Assembly (NCBI GenBank): GCA_964517435.1 | Contig: CAZFEC010000029.1 | Span: forward strand, 1 to 39,576 | Direction: 5' to 3' | DNA from: BS150m-G50 sp964517435 | GTDB taxonomy: Bacteria; CAIWAD01; BS150m-G50 | DNA length: 39,576 nt | Shown here: positions 7,275-15,564 of the stretch, piece after piece | Numbering within the stretch: position 1 is the first letter of the stretch | Layout: each line of letters starts with the position of its first letter | Made by a program: the position numbers and the translations under genes | Notes under the pieces: generated by a model | Database searches by the model: none | Seen by the model: the letters and a program-made list of their open reading frames with translations, nothing else | Told to the model about the DNA's origin: nothing

Positions 7275-10200
7275 ACCCGCTCCCACCAAGAACCAGCTGC
7301 GCTTTGTGACCGCCGCCGCGCTCTTCGACGGGCATGACGCCGCCATCAACATCATCCGGCGCGTCCTGCAGGCGAGCGGCACCGAGGTGATACATCTGGG
7401 ACACAACCGCAGCGTCAGCGAGATCGTCGACGCCGCCATCCAGGAAGATGCGCACGCCATCGCCGTCTCCTCGTACCAGGGCGGCCACATGCGCTTCTTC
7501 AAGTACATCATCGATCTGCTGAAAGAGAAGAACGCGAGTCACATCCGCGTGTTCGGCGGCGGCGGCGGCGTCATCATACCGGAGGAGATCGAGGAACTGC
7601 AGGCTTACGGTGTCACCCGGATCTACTCTCCGGAAGACGGCACCCAGATCGGCATGCAGGGCATCATCGACGACATGCGCATCCGGTCCGACCACACGCT
7701 GACCGCGCTGCCCTTCCCGGAACTGGCGGAGCAGGCGCTGGCCGGCGACTTCCAGGCACTGGCGCGATGTATCACGTCGATCGAGAACGGTGAGACGAAC
7801 AAAGCGGTCAAAGCGGTGCTGGAAGCGGGCGCCGCGCGGGAGATCCCGATCATCGGTGTCACCGGCACCGGCGGTGCCGGCAAGTCCTCGCTGGTGGACG
7901 AACTGGTGCGGCGCTTCGTCAACGACTACCAGGACAAGAATGTCGGCATCATCTCCATCGATCCCTCCAAGCATAAGACCGGTGGCGCACTGCTGGGCGA
8001 CCGCATCCGCTTAAACTCCCTCTCCTGTCCGCGCATCTTCATGCACAGCCTCGCGACCCGCGCCAGCGGCAGCGAGGTTTCCGGCGCCACCCGCGACGCC
8101 CTGCAACTGCTGCGCGGCGGCGGCTTCGATCTCATTCTGCTGGAGACCTCCGGTATCGGTCAGGGGGATATGGAGATCGTCAACCTGGTCGACTTCTCCC
8201 TCTACGTGATGACGCATGAATACGGCGCTCCTACGCAGCTGGAGAAGATCGACATGATCGACTTCGCCGACATGATCGTGCTGAACAAGTTCGAGAAGCT
8301 GGGTTCGGAAGATGCGCTGCGCGATGTGAGACGTCAATACCGCCGTTCCCGCGATATCGACTGGCAGATCCCGGAGGAACAGCTGCCGGTTTTCGGCACC
8401 GTGGCCAGTCGCTTCAACAGCCAGGCGACAGCCTACTTCTACCAGGAATTCATCCGCACCCTCGCGGAGCGCTTCGAACAGGATCTGCCGCTCGCGCAGC
8501 CGGAAGTGACGCCGCCGGCCGAGGCGGAGCAGACCGAGATCATCCCGGGTAACCGGATCCACTACCTGCGGGAGATCGCCGAAACCGTGCGCGAATACAA
8601 GCAGACGGCGCGTAACCAGGCGCAGGTGGTACGCAACATCTGGCACCTGCGCGAATCGCTTCACCTGTTACCGCCGGCCGAGGCGGAGCATACCCACCTG
8701 GAGCAGTCCCTCACCGACTGGCGGCGCAAGCTGGACCCGCGCAACGCCGAACTGCTGGCGCAATGGCCGGAACAGCGCGAAGCCTATCGACAGGACAACT
8801 ACGAATTCACCGTCCGTGATAAGACGCTCACCGAGCCGCTCTTCAGCACCTCCCTCTCCGGGACGCGCATCCCGCGGGTGGCGCTGCCCGACTGGGAGGA
8901 CGAGGGGGAGATCCTCCGGTTCCTGCTGCTGGAAAACCTGCCGGGACACTTCCCCTATACCGCCGGCGTCTTTCCCTTCAAGCGTCGCGAGGAGGAACCT
9001 AAGCGGCAGTTCGCCGGCGAAGGGCCGCCGCGGCGCACCAACGAGCGTTTCCACTACCTCTGCAAGAACGATCCCGCCAAGCGCCTTTCCACCGCTTTCG
9101 ACTCGGTGACGCTCTACGGCGACGACCCCCATCTCCGCCCCGACATCTACGGCAAGGTGGGGGAGAGCGGCGTCAGCATCTGCACGCTGGACAATGTCAA
9201 AACCCTCTACGACGGCTTCGACCTGACCGCTCCCAACACCTCGGTATCGATGACGATCAACGGGCCGGCGCCGATCATGCTGGCGATGTTCATGAACGCC
9301 GCCATCGACCAGGAGGTAGAGAAGTTCCGCGCGGACAAGGGACATGAGCCGGACGAATCGGAACGGGAGGAGATCAAGCAGTACACGCTGCAGACGGTGC
9401 GCGGCACGGTGCAGGCGGACATCCTGAAAGAGGACCAGGCGCAGAACACCTGCATCTTCTCCATCGATTTCTCGCTGAAGATGATGGGGGACATCCAGGA
9501 GTACTTCGTACACAACTCGGTGCGCAACTACTACTCCGTCTCCATCAGCGGGTATCACATCGCGGAGGCGGGCGCCAACCCGATCACGCAGCTGGCCTTC
9601 ACCCTGTCCAACGGCTTTACCTACCTTGAATACTACCGCAGCCGCGGTATGCATGTGGACACCTTCGCTCCCAATCTTTCTTTCTTCTTCTCGAACGGCC
9701 TCGATCCGGAGTACAGCGTCATCGGCCGGGTGGCGCGCCGCATCTGGTCGATCGCGCTGCGCGATCTCTACAGCGGCAACGAGCGTTCGCAGAAGCTGAA
9801 GTATCACATCCAGACCTCCGGCCGCTCGCTCCACTCGCAGGATATGCAGTTCAACGATATCCGCACGACGCTGCAGGCGCTGCTGGCCATCTACGATAAC
9901 TGCAATTCGCTGCACACCAATTCCTACGACGAAGCGGTCACCACTCCCTCCGAGGAGGCGGTGCGCCGTGCCATGGCCATCCAGATGATCATCAACCGGG
10001 AGTTCGGCAACACCCGCAACGAGAACATGCTGCAGGGTTCCTTCATCATGGAGGAGCTGACCGACCTGGTGGAGGAAGCCGTGTTGGACGAATTCCTGCG
10101 GCTCAACTCCCGCGGCGGCGTACTGGGCGCCATGGAGCTGCAGTACCAGCGCAGCCGTATCCAGGAGGAGTCGATGTACTACGAGCTGCGCAAGGAGAGC

Positions 10201-10503
10201 GGCGAGCTGCCGATCATCGGCGTCAACACCTTTCTCAACCCGAAGGGCGGCAGCGAACCGGAGGAGGAGATACACCTCGCCCGCGCGACGGAGGAGGAGA
10301 AACAGTCACAGTTGAACCATGTCGAAGAATTCCAGCAGCGCGATTCGGAGCGAGCCCGCGAAATGTTGGAGCGTTTGCGCCAGGTCGCCCTCTCCGGCGG
10401 GAACATCTTCGCCGAACTGATGGAAACGGTCCGCCACGCCTCCCTGGGCCAGATCACAACCACCCTCTACGAAGTGGGCGGGCAATATCGACGGAACATG
10501 TGA
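7267..10503 (+). CDS. icmF: Fused isobutyryl-CoA mutase (IcmF)
   Basis: AdoCbl-dependent mutase of 1078 residues interconverting isobutyryl- and n-butyryl-CoA, with a built-in G-protein chaperone. Domain order is that of IcmF: B12-binding domain first (LFDGHDAAINIIRR, about 20-33), MeaI-like GTPase next (P-loop GTGGAGKSS near 198, ETSGIGQGD, NKFE), then linker and mutase barrel. Two residues separate isobutyryl- from methylmalonyl-CoA mutases: Phe582 in RQFAGEG aligns with the methylmalonyl enzyme Tyr (RQYAGF), and Gln726 in AQNTCIF aligns with its Arg (VRNTYI). Both are the isobutyryl type here. An open frame runs upstream to 6922, but that part is the adenosyltransferase read out of frame; ATG 7267 gives the family N-terminus. 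It was probably acquired or kept for valine or fatty-acid-derived acyl-CoA use. Confidence 0.95.
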   Translation: MTKPAPTKNQLRFVTAAALFDGHDAAINIIRRVLQASGTEVIHLGHNRSVSEIVDAAIQEDAHAIAVSSYQGGHMRFFKYIIDLLKEKNASHIRVFGGGGGVIIPEEIEELQAYGVTRIYSPEDGTQIGMQGIIDDMRIRSDHTLTALPFPELAEQALAGDFQALARCITSIENGETNKAVKAVLEAGAAREIPIIGVTGTGGAGKSSLVDELVRRFVNDYQDKNVGIISIDPSKHKTGGALLGDRIRLNSLSCPRIFMHSLATRASGSEVSGATRDALQLLRGGGFDLILLETSGIGQGDMEIVNLVDFSLYVMTHEYGAPTQLEKIDMIDFADMIVLNKFEKLGSEDALRDVRRQYRRSRDIDWQIPEEQLPVFGTVASRFNSQATAYFYQEFIRTLAERFEQDLPLAQPEVTPPAEAEQTEIIPGNRIHYLREIAETVREYKQTARNQAQVVRNIWHLRESLHLLPPAEAEHTHLEQSLTDWRRKLDPRNAELLAQWPEQREAYRQDNYEFTVRDKTLTEPLFSTSLSGTRIPRVALPDWEDEGEILRFLLLENLPGHFPYTAGVFPFKRREEEPKRQFAGEGPPRRTNERFHYLCKNDPAKRLSTAFDSVTLYGDDPHLRPDIYGKVGESGVSICTLDNVKTLYDGFDLTAPNTSVSMTINGPAPIMLAMFMNAAIDQEVEKFRADKGHEPDESEREEIKQYTLQTVRGTVQADILKEDQAQNTCIFSIDFSLKMMGDIQEYFVHNSVRNYYSVSISGYHIAEAGANPITQLAFTLSNGFTYLEYYRSRGMHVDTFAPNLSFFFSNGLDPEYSVIGRVARRIWSIALRDLYSGNERSQKLKYHIQTSGRSLHSQDMQFNDIRTTLQALLAIYDNCNSLHTNSYDEAVTTPSEEAVRRAMAIQMIINREFGNTRNENMLQGSFIMEELTDLVEEAVLDEFLRLNSRGGVLGAMELQYQRSRIQEESMYYELRKESGELPIIGVNTFLNPKGGSEPEEEIHLARATEEEKQSQLNHVEEFQQRDSERAREMLERLRQVALSGGNIFAELMETVRHASLGQITTTLYEVGGQYRRNM

Positions 10504-10506
10504 TAC

Positions 10507-11274
10507 ATGCGATTCACCTGGCTGCTGCTCCCCTGGCTCCTGCTGACCGCCTGCGGTGAAAACACGCAGGATGAGGACACCACGCCGCCGGTGTCGCCCG
10601 CCTTCGCCGTCAAGAGCGCCGATACCACGCAGACGGAGAGCGGCATTGACGCCGCCCCGAACGGCATCCAGCTGGAGTGGACTTTCGTAGACGACCCGGC
10701 GGACGATCTGGAGGGCGTCAGGATTTACCGTTCCGAGCATCCCGACTCCACCTTCCTGCCGCTGGAGGAGTTCGGAGCGCCCCGGCTGGTGCCGGCAAAT
10801 CTGACCTGGTATATCGACAACGACGCGGAGGTGCTGCCACAGGAGGAGACCGGACCGCGACGTTTTTACTATTACCTGCGGGCGATCGACACCAGCGGCA
10901 ACCTGAGCGAAGCGTCCGATTCCGCTTCCTACCGGCTCTGGTATCCGCCGGAAAACCTGGGATTCACACTGGCGGAGAGCACCTACAACTGTCACATCGA
11001 ACTCTACAGCCAGGATCTCAGCATCGACGGTCTGCTGCTGAAGTTCAGCGACGGCCACTTCTATCGCTGCCTGCCGTTGATGGATGATCTGACCCAGGTG
11101 ATCGATTACACGCTGGCGGTGGAGGAGCTGCCGCAGCCGGTGCATCCCGATTCACTGCGGCTGCGCGTGGATATCATTGTCCCGGATGAAATCGAGACCG
11201 ACACTCCCTCCAACCCGGGTGGTTACAACCTTTCCGGCTCCGAGTCGGACTGGATCGGCTTGATCTCGCTGTAG
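10507..11274 (+). CDS. Lipoprotein of unknown function, fibronectin-type fold likely
   Basis: The first 16 residues are a lipoprotein signal: charged start, hydrophobic run, lipobox LLTAC with Cys16 as the lipidation site. The mature part is acidic, and the segment LEWTFVDDPADDLEGVRIYRS...YYYLRAIDTSGNLSEAS has the strand pattern and wording of fibronectin type III-like domains. No catalytic motif is visible. Its ATG lies 3 bp after the icmF stop, within a GTGATACATG string, so it may be co-transcribed with icmF although function appears unrelated; alternatively it heads the envelope cluster that follows. Confidence 0.75.
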   Translation: MRFTWLLLPWLLLTACGENTQDEDTTPPVSPAFAVKSADTTQTESGIDAAPNGIQLEWTFVDDPADDLEGVRIYRSEHPDSTFLPLEEFGAPRLVPANLTWYIDNDAEVLPQEETGPRRFYYYLRAIDTSGNLSEASDSASYRLWYPPENLGFTLAESTYNCHIELYSQDLSIDGLLLKFSDGHFYRCLPLMDDLTQVIDYTLAVEELPQPVHPDSLRLRVDIIVPDEIETDTPSNPGGYNLSGSESDWIGLISL

Positions 11275-11367
11275 CGGCTGAGAGGTCGCTCGTCAGACTG
11301 CGGGCGGGACGGCATCCATGAACTTTTTTCTTCTGAAAGAGATTATTATTTCTTAGATAGGATGAAC

Positions 11368-11862
11368 ATGAAGCGAACCTACATCTTCCTGATTCTCTTC
11401 CTGCAGTTCCTCTGCCTGCAGACCGTGGTGCTGGCCTCCAACGGCGGCGAAATGATGATACAGCCGACCAACCGCGCGGCGGAGTATTTCCTGGGCGGGC
11501 AGGACGAGCTGCTGATCAAGGTGAATGTCTGGGGCCGGGTGCTGAAACCGGGACAGTACAACATTCCCTCCGGCACCAATCTGATCGAGTTGCTCTCGGC
11601 GGCGGGCGGACCGGCGGAACGGGCGCGGCTCAGCGACGTGCGGCTGGTGCGTAATTATCACGGCGAAGAGAAAATCATCAACATCAACATCAAGCGTTAT
11701 CTCAAAACCGGAAATCCGAACCTGATCCCGGAGTTGATGCCGGGTGATACCGTCATCGTCTCCGGTTCGATAGGTCATCTGCTGGCCTCCAGCGTGCAGG
11801 TGTTTTACCAGCTTTCCATTGTTTTGAATGTTTACTACCTTATGCTCCAAGTCAATCAATAG
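11368..11862 (+). CDS. SLBB-domain polysaccharide-export-like periplasmic protein
   Basis: Short (164 residues), with a signal peptide ending near VVLASNG. The middle (LLIKVNVWGRVLKPGQYNIPSGTNLIELLSAAGGPAERARLSDVRLVR) is an SLBB domain as in Wza-type export proteins and comE-like DNA/polysaccharide binding proteins. A hydrophobic C-terminal stretch (LLASSVQVFYQLSIVLNVYYLML) could be a membrane anchor or an amphipathic outer-membrane helix. The poly-export domain proper is missing, so it is much smaller than Wza (about 380). I start at 11368, where AGGA is 5 nt upstream, not the ATG at 11362. It is followed after 17 bp by the barrel gene. Confidence 0.75.
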   Translation: MKRTYIFLILFLQFLCLQTVVLASNGGEMMIQPTNRAAEYFLGGQDELLIKVNVWGRVLKPGQYNIPSGTNLIELLSAAGGPAERARLSDVRLVRNYHGEEKIININIKRYLKTGNPNLIPELMPGDTVIVSGSIGHLLASSVQVFYQLSIVLNVYYLMLQVNQ

Positions 11863-11879
11863 GATAGAGGGGTGACATT

Positions 11880-13031
11880 ATGAAGGCACGGCATACTCTT
11901 CCGGTTCTTTTGATGGTTTTTCTGCTGGGACAGGGTGCCCTGGCGGATGAATTCACCGGCGGCACCGGCCTGTTTAACACGCAGGCGGCGGGTCTGTTGG
12001 GCGCCGGCAAGTTGGTGGTGACTTCGCAGGACCGCGCTTTTGCTACTTACATTGATGCGCCGGCGGGTAAATTCCTGCTGTCGAACGGCACCAGCGTGCT
12101 CAATGCCACTTTCGGTTTCTCGCCGCATCTCGAGTTAGATTTCTCGATGGTCCTCTATCAGGATCTCAACCTGGCCGGCAGCGTGGAGCAGACCAAGAAC
12201 ATTCCGGATGACGCTTCGCTCCGGCTCCGCTGGGGAAACTACAAGCTGCACGCTTTCAACAAGCCTTTCCTCTGGGGAGCGTTCTTCAAAGGGCGTCTCA
12301 ATTCCAGCAACCTGTCCAATGTGTACCTGGAACCGTACAGCAGTCCCAGTAACTCGCTTGAGCTGGGTGGCATCCTCTCCTATTACGACAATCCGCTCTA
12401 TCCCCAGGAGAGCTGGAACGCGCATGTCAACCTCTCCTATGTCAACCACAACGACAGCGGGACGCACGACAAACTGCAGCTGTTTCAGGATGTGACCCAG
12501 GAGATCCAGTACGCTTTCGGTTTCCGCTTCCCGACCCTGCGCTGGGATTTCACTACCGAAATGTACGGCACCCTGTTCACCCAGCGCCCGCCCGGCTGGG
12601 CCTACTCCCGGGCCAACTACATGTATTTCTCCACCGGCGCGCTCTTCCGGCTCTTCTACGGTCTCTCAATCGGCGTCTCCGGGGATTTCAACCTCTTCAC
12701 CTCCAACATCGAACAGCAGAACTTCCTGCCGGAAGGCTACCCGGATTTCTATCCCCCCTGGCGGATCCAGGGTCACATCAAATTCGCCACCTCCACTGCC
12801 TTCGCCAAGATCAACACCTTCTCCGCAGTACGACCTGAATCGGAGATCGACCTGGAAGTGCGGCGGCGCACCGGGTTGTCGCAGCGCGAACTGGTGGACT
12901 GGCTCGGTACCGACGAGGAGGGTGCCGAATTCATCGACCTGGAACTGGAGAAGATCCGCGCCGAACGGAAGCAGGCCGAGCTGGAGCTGGAGAAGCTGAA
13001 GGAGAAATTGAAAAACCGGAGCACCAACTGA
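11880..13031 (+). CDS. Outer-membrane beta-barrel protein with C-terminal charged coiled coil
   Basis: Residues 1-22 form a signal peptide (cut near ALA-DE). The body alternates aromatic, polar and glycine residues in strand-length units (for example HLELDFSMVLYQDLNL, WNAHVNLSYVNHND, ALFRLFYGLSIGVSGDFNLF), as in outer-membrane barrels. After about residue 315 the chain changes: VRRRTGLSQRELVDWLGTDEEGAEF and then a highly charged helix rich in Glu, Lys and Leu to the end, probably a periplasmic coiled coil. No family is recognised. With the lipoprotein and SLBB genes just upstream it may form an export or surface-attachment complex; this is inference from order only. Confidence 0.7.
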   Translation: MKARHTLPVLLMVFLLGQGALADEFTGGTGLFNTQAAGLLGAGKLVVTSQDRAFATYIDAPAGKFLLSNGTSVLNATFGFSPHLELDFSMVLYQDLNLAGSVEQTKNIPDDASLRLRWGNYKLHAFNKPFLWGAFFKGRLNSSNLSNVYLEPYSSPSNSLELGGILSYYDNPLYPQESWNAHVNLSYVNHNDSGTHDKLQLFQDVTQEIQYAFGFRFPTLRWDFTTEMYGTLFTQRPPGWAYSRANYMYFSTGALFRLFYGLSIGVSGDFNLFTSNIEQQNFLPEGYPDFYPPWRIQGHIKFATSTAFAKINTFSAVRPESEIDLEVRRRTGLSQRELVDWLGTDEEGAEFIDLELEKIRAERKQAELELEKLKEKLKNRSTN

Positions 13032-13127
13032 CCGGGACGGCGCAGGCTCCACGCCGGCCGCAGCGCAGTGTCAGGCGCGAAACCGGTCGCAATCGTTCAG
13101 GCAGAACAGCAGCAGTGATGGCCCGGG

Positions 13128-13817
13128 TTGATTAAGAAGATTCTGAAGCTCCTGCTGTCGCTCCTTTTTCTGACCGCCGGTTACGGTGCCGGCGTCGCCA
13201 TTTACCGCCTCACACCCCGCCTGGCGGAATCACTGACCCTCACGCATCCTTTCCTGATCGGCGCCCTGCTCTTCCTGCCGGTCTACTTCCTGCTGCGGAA
13301 GCGTTTCGCCCTCTGGGGCACCATGGAGCACGAGCTGACTCACGCGCTGACCGCGCTGCTGTTCTTCCGGCGGGTGGAACGTATCACGGCGGGCCTGAGC
13401 CGCGGCGAAACGGAATTCAGCGGACGGGGAAGCGCCTGCATCAGCCTGGCGCCCTATTTCCTCCCGACGCTGGCCCTGGCGCCGCTGGCGCTGCGCCCCC
13501 TGCTCACACCCCGCTGGCAGGGCTGGCTGGACCTGCTGCTGGGCATCCTGTTCTGTTACTACCTGCTCAGCAACCTGCGGGAGGCGCATCCGGCGCAACC
13601 CGACCTGCAGCGGCACGGATTGTTCTTCTCCTACAGCGTCATCCTGCCGCTCAATCTCATCCTGCTGTTCACGCTGTTTCTGCTGGGGACCGGTAACGGC
13701 GGCAGCCTGGGGGAATTCCTGCACGGCGTGCTGGCGCCTTTTCCGCAGCTGCTGACGGTCATCGGCGCTCACGCGGCCACTCTGTTCTCACTGGAGACGG
13801 GAGGCGGCGGTGCCTGA
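13128..13817 (+). CDS. Integral membrane protein with HExxH motif (M50-like putative metallopeptidase)
   Basis: About 229 residues with four to five hydrophobic segments (residues 5-25, 38-55, 105-122, 135-150, 170-190). MEHELTHALTALLFF contains an HELTH zinc-binding motif at the start of a helix, as in site-2-protease-like M50 proteins, though the second zinc motif (NxxPxxxxDG) is not seen. The frame can only open at TTG 13128 or later, because TGA lies just upstream; no clear ribosome-binding site is visible. It overlaps the following NTPase gene by 8 bp. Proteolytic activity is not certain. Confidence 0.6.
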   Translation: MIKKILKLLLSLLFLTAGYGAGVAIYRLTPRLAESLTLTHPFLIGALLFLPVYFLLRKRFALWGTMEHELTHALTALLFFRRVERITAGLSRGETEFSGRGSACISLAPYFLPTLALAPLALRPLLTPRWQGWLDLLLGILFCYYLLSNLREAHPAQPDLQRHGLFFSYSVILPLNLILLFTLFLLGTGNGGSLGEFLHGVLAPFPQLLTVIGAHAATLFSLETGGGGA

Positions 13818-14307
13818 AGAGCCCGCGGGGGAGCTTTACATCTACAGCGATGATATCGACACCGGCAAAACCGGCAGTCTGGCGGCGCTTGTGAAGCGGT
13901 TGGACGCAGCCGGCCGCCGGACGGCGGGTGTTCTGTCTCACAAGTTGATGTGCGAGGGAAGCTGCACCGGCTACGAGGCGGAATTCCTGGCCGGCGGAAC
14001 CCGGGCGCAACTGGCGCTGACAAAACCCGCGCCCGGCACCTTCAGCTGGGGACGCTTCCACTTCTTTTCCGCGGTTTTCGAGCAGCTCGCCGGGGAACTG
14101 GTTATACCAGCCCCGGACTTGTTCGTCCTGGACGAGGTCGGGCCGCTGGAGCTGTCCGGCGGAGGATTCGCCCGTTGGTTGCCCGTGGTGACCCGCCAGG
14201 CAGCGATAACCATCATCGTAATCCGGAAACAGTGCCTGGAAGAGTGCATTCGGCATTTTGAACTGCAACGGGGGATAATCATTCATAAGCTGGAAATGTT
14301 TGACTGA
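13810..14307 (+). CDS. THEP1-like nucleoside-triphosphatase with altered P-loop
   Basis: 165 residues starting at GTG 13810, inside the end of the preceding gene. The Walker B segment LFVLDEVGPLELSGGGFARWLP matches the IDEVGPLEL signature of the THEP1/DUF2478 NTPase family. The P-loop region reads YSDDIDTGKTGSLAALVKRL: the GKT end is intact but the first glycine of GxxxxGKT is Ser. The centre (LSHKLMCEGSCTGYEAEFLAGGTRAQLAL) resembles the nucleic-acid or nucleotide-binding part of that family. Role unknown; coupled translation with the membrane HExxH protein suggests they act together. Confidence 0.65.
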   Translation: MPEEPAGELYIYSDDIDTGKTGSLAALVKRLDAAGRRTAGVLSHKLMCEGSCTGYEAEFLAGGTRAQLALTKPAPGTFSWGRFHFFSAVFEQLAGELVIPAPDLFVLDEVGPLELSGGGFARWLPVVTRQAAITIIVIRKQCLEECIRHFELQRGIIIHKLEMFD

Positions 14308-14399
14308 GTTGCCTATAGTATCCTAGACATAGCCTGAGCAGAAATGTCGCACAGGGAAGAAAAACAGCCCCGGATCGCTTTACTCGAAACAAAGGCAGC

Positions 14400-15548
14400 A
14401 TGACTCTTTCCGTTCTGGTCGTACCGGGTGTCAAGGGATTCAAGCTCGTCGACAGCGAGGCGGGTGAAATCCTCTGGCAACTGGATCATGACAGACACAC
14501 CCGGATCAGCGATCTGGAGCTGGTCTGGGACGAACAACGGCAGCGCTACACCGCGGCGGGAGCGGTGCAGGTGGGAGCCGGCGATCTGGAAACCGGCATC
14601 TACGGTTCGCTGCGCACCTACCTGGCGACGACCGGTCGACCGGTGACGTACTTCCGTTATGACTGGAGACTCCCTTCTCTCGCCAACTGCCGCCTGCTGG
14701 CTGCTCAGCTCGCGCAGCATCCACCCGCCAGCGTCGTCCTGGTGGCGCACAGCCTGGGGTCGCTGCTGACCTGCGCAATGCTGGCGGACGAGGATTGTGA
14801 TACATCACCGCTGGCGGGTATCGTTTTCGTGTCACCTCCCTTCGCCGGCGCACCCGCGGTACTGGACGCCATGATCAACGGCGACGAGGATGTGCCGCCG
14901 GACCACCGGCCGGAGTATCGACGCATCTCTCTCAGCTTTCCCACCCTGTTCGAGCTGTTGCCGGTCTACGACCAGGCTCTGTTCTGCGGCGACAAGGCCT
15001 TCTCCTTACAGCGGGACCTCAACCGCCGTCTGCCGGGGACTGTCTCCGATATCGTAAGACGCAATTTTCAGTACCTGCTGCGGTTCCGCGAGGTGGTCTC
15101 CCTGGACAATCGCCGGCTGCGGGAACGGCTGCAGGCACTGCGCCCGCGTTCTCTGGTCGTCACCTCCAGCGGTGTGGCCACGCCGATTCAGATCCATCTG
15201 CAATACGATGGCGAAGGAACCGGCGAGCCCTGTTTCCCGCTGCGAACGGAGGCGGGGGGGCAGCAGGCGTTGCGGTATACGCATGCCGGGGACGGGCGGG
15301 TGCCGTTGCGGAGCGCATCCGAGCTGCTGGAGTTGTTCCCGTCCGTTATCATCGGTTCGCGGGAGCATCCGGTGAATCACAGCGACATCATGCGGGATGA
15401 GCGGTTTCTGTCCACCATCCGGGATTTCATCGAGGGTTTGCCGGCCCCGGCGTCAGAGGCGCCCTGGTGGGGGGAGCAGGCCAAAGACGTGATACATTTT
15501 CCACCCGGCACCTTCCAGCCGGACAGCGAGGAATTGAGTAGTTCCTAG
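14400..15548 (+). CDS. LCAT-like alpha/beta hydrolase
   Basis: 382 residues. The N-terminus VLVVPGVKGF is an oxyanion-loop type strand, YFRYDWRLP matches the lecithin:cholesterol acyltransferase family, and LVAHSLGSLL is the nucleophile elbow (Ala-His-Ser-Leu-Gly). Candidate Asp and His of the triad are in HAGDGRVPLRS and REHPVNHSD. No signal peptide is visible, so it would be cytosolic, acting on lipids or other acyl esters. It sits 92 bp after the NTPase and 16 bp before the aminopeptidase gene. Two GTGATACA words lie in it, one as Cys-Asp-Thr and one as Val-Ile-His. Confidence 0.75.
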   Translation: MTLSVLVVPGVKGFKLVDSEAGEILWQLDHDRHTRISDLELVWDEQRQRYTAAGAVQVGAGDLETGIYGSLRTYLATTGRPVTYFRYDWRLPSLANCRLLAAQLAQHPPASVVLVAHSLGSLLTCAMLADEDCDTSPLAGIVFVSPPFAGAPAVLDAMINGDEDVPPDHRPEYRRISLSFPTLFELLPVYDQALFCGDKAFSLQRDLNRRLPGTVSDIVRRNFQYLLRFREVVSLDNRRLRERLQALRPRSLVVTSSGVATPIQIHLQYDGEGTGEPCFPLRTEAGGQQALRYTHAGDGRVPLRSASELLELFPSVIIGSREHPVNHSDIMRDERFLSTIRDFIEGLPAPASEAPWWGEQAKDVIHFPPGTFQPDSEELSSS

Positions 15549-15564
15549 ATAACAGGAGTATTAG

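Noticed and set aside
9552..9807. Counting GTATCAC at 9552 and 9801 in the GTGATACA family
   Set aside because: They match only the 7-mer (GTGATACC and GTGATACT), so they are in the looser count but not among the 18 exact copies.
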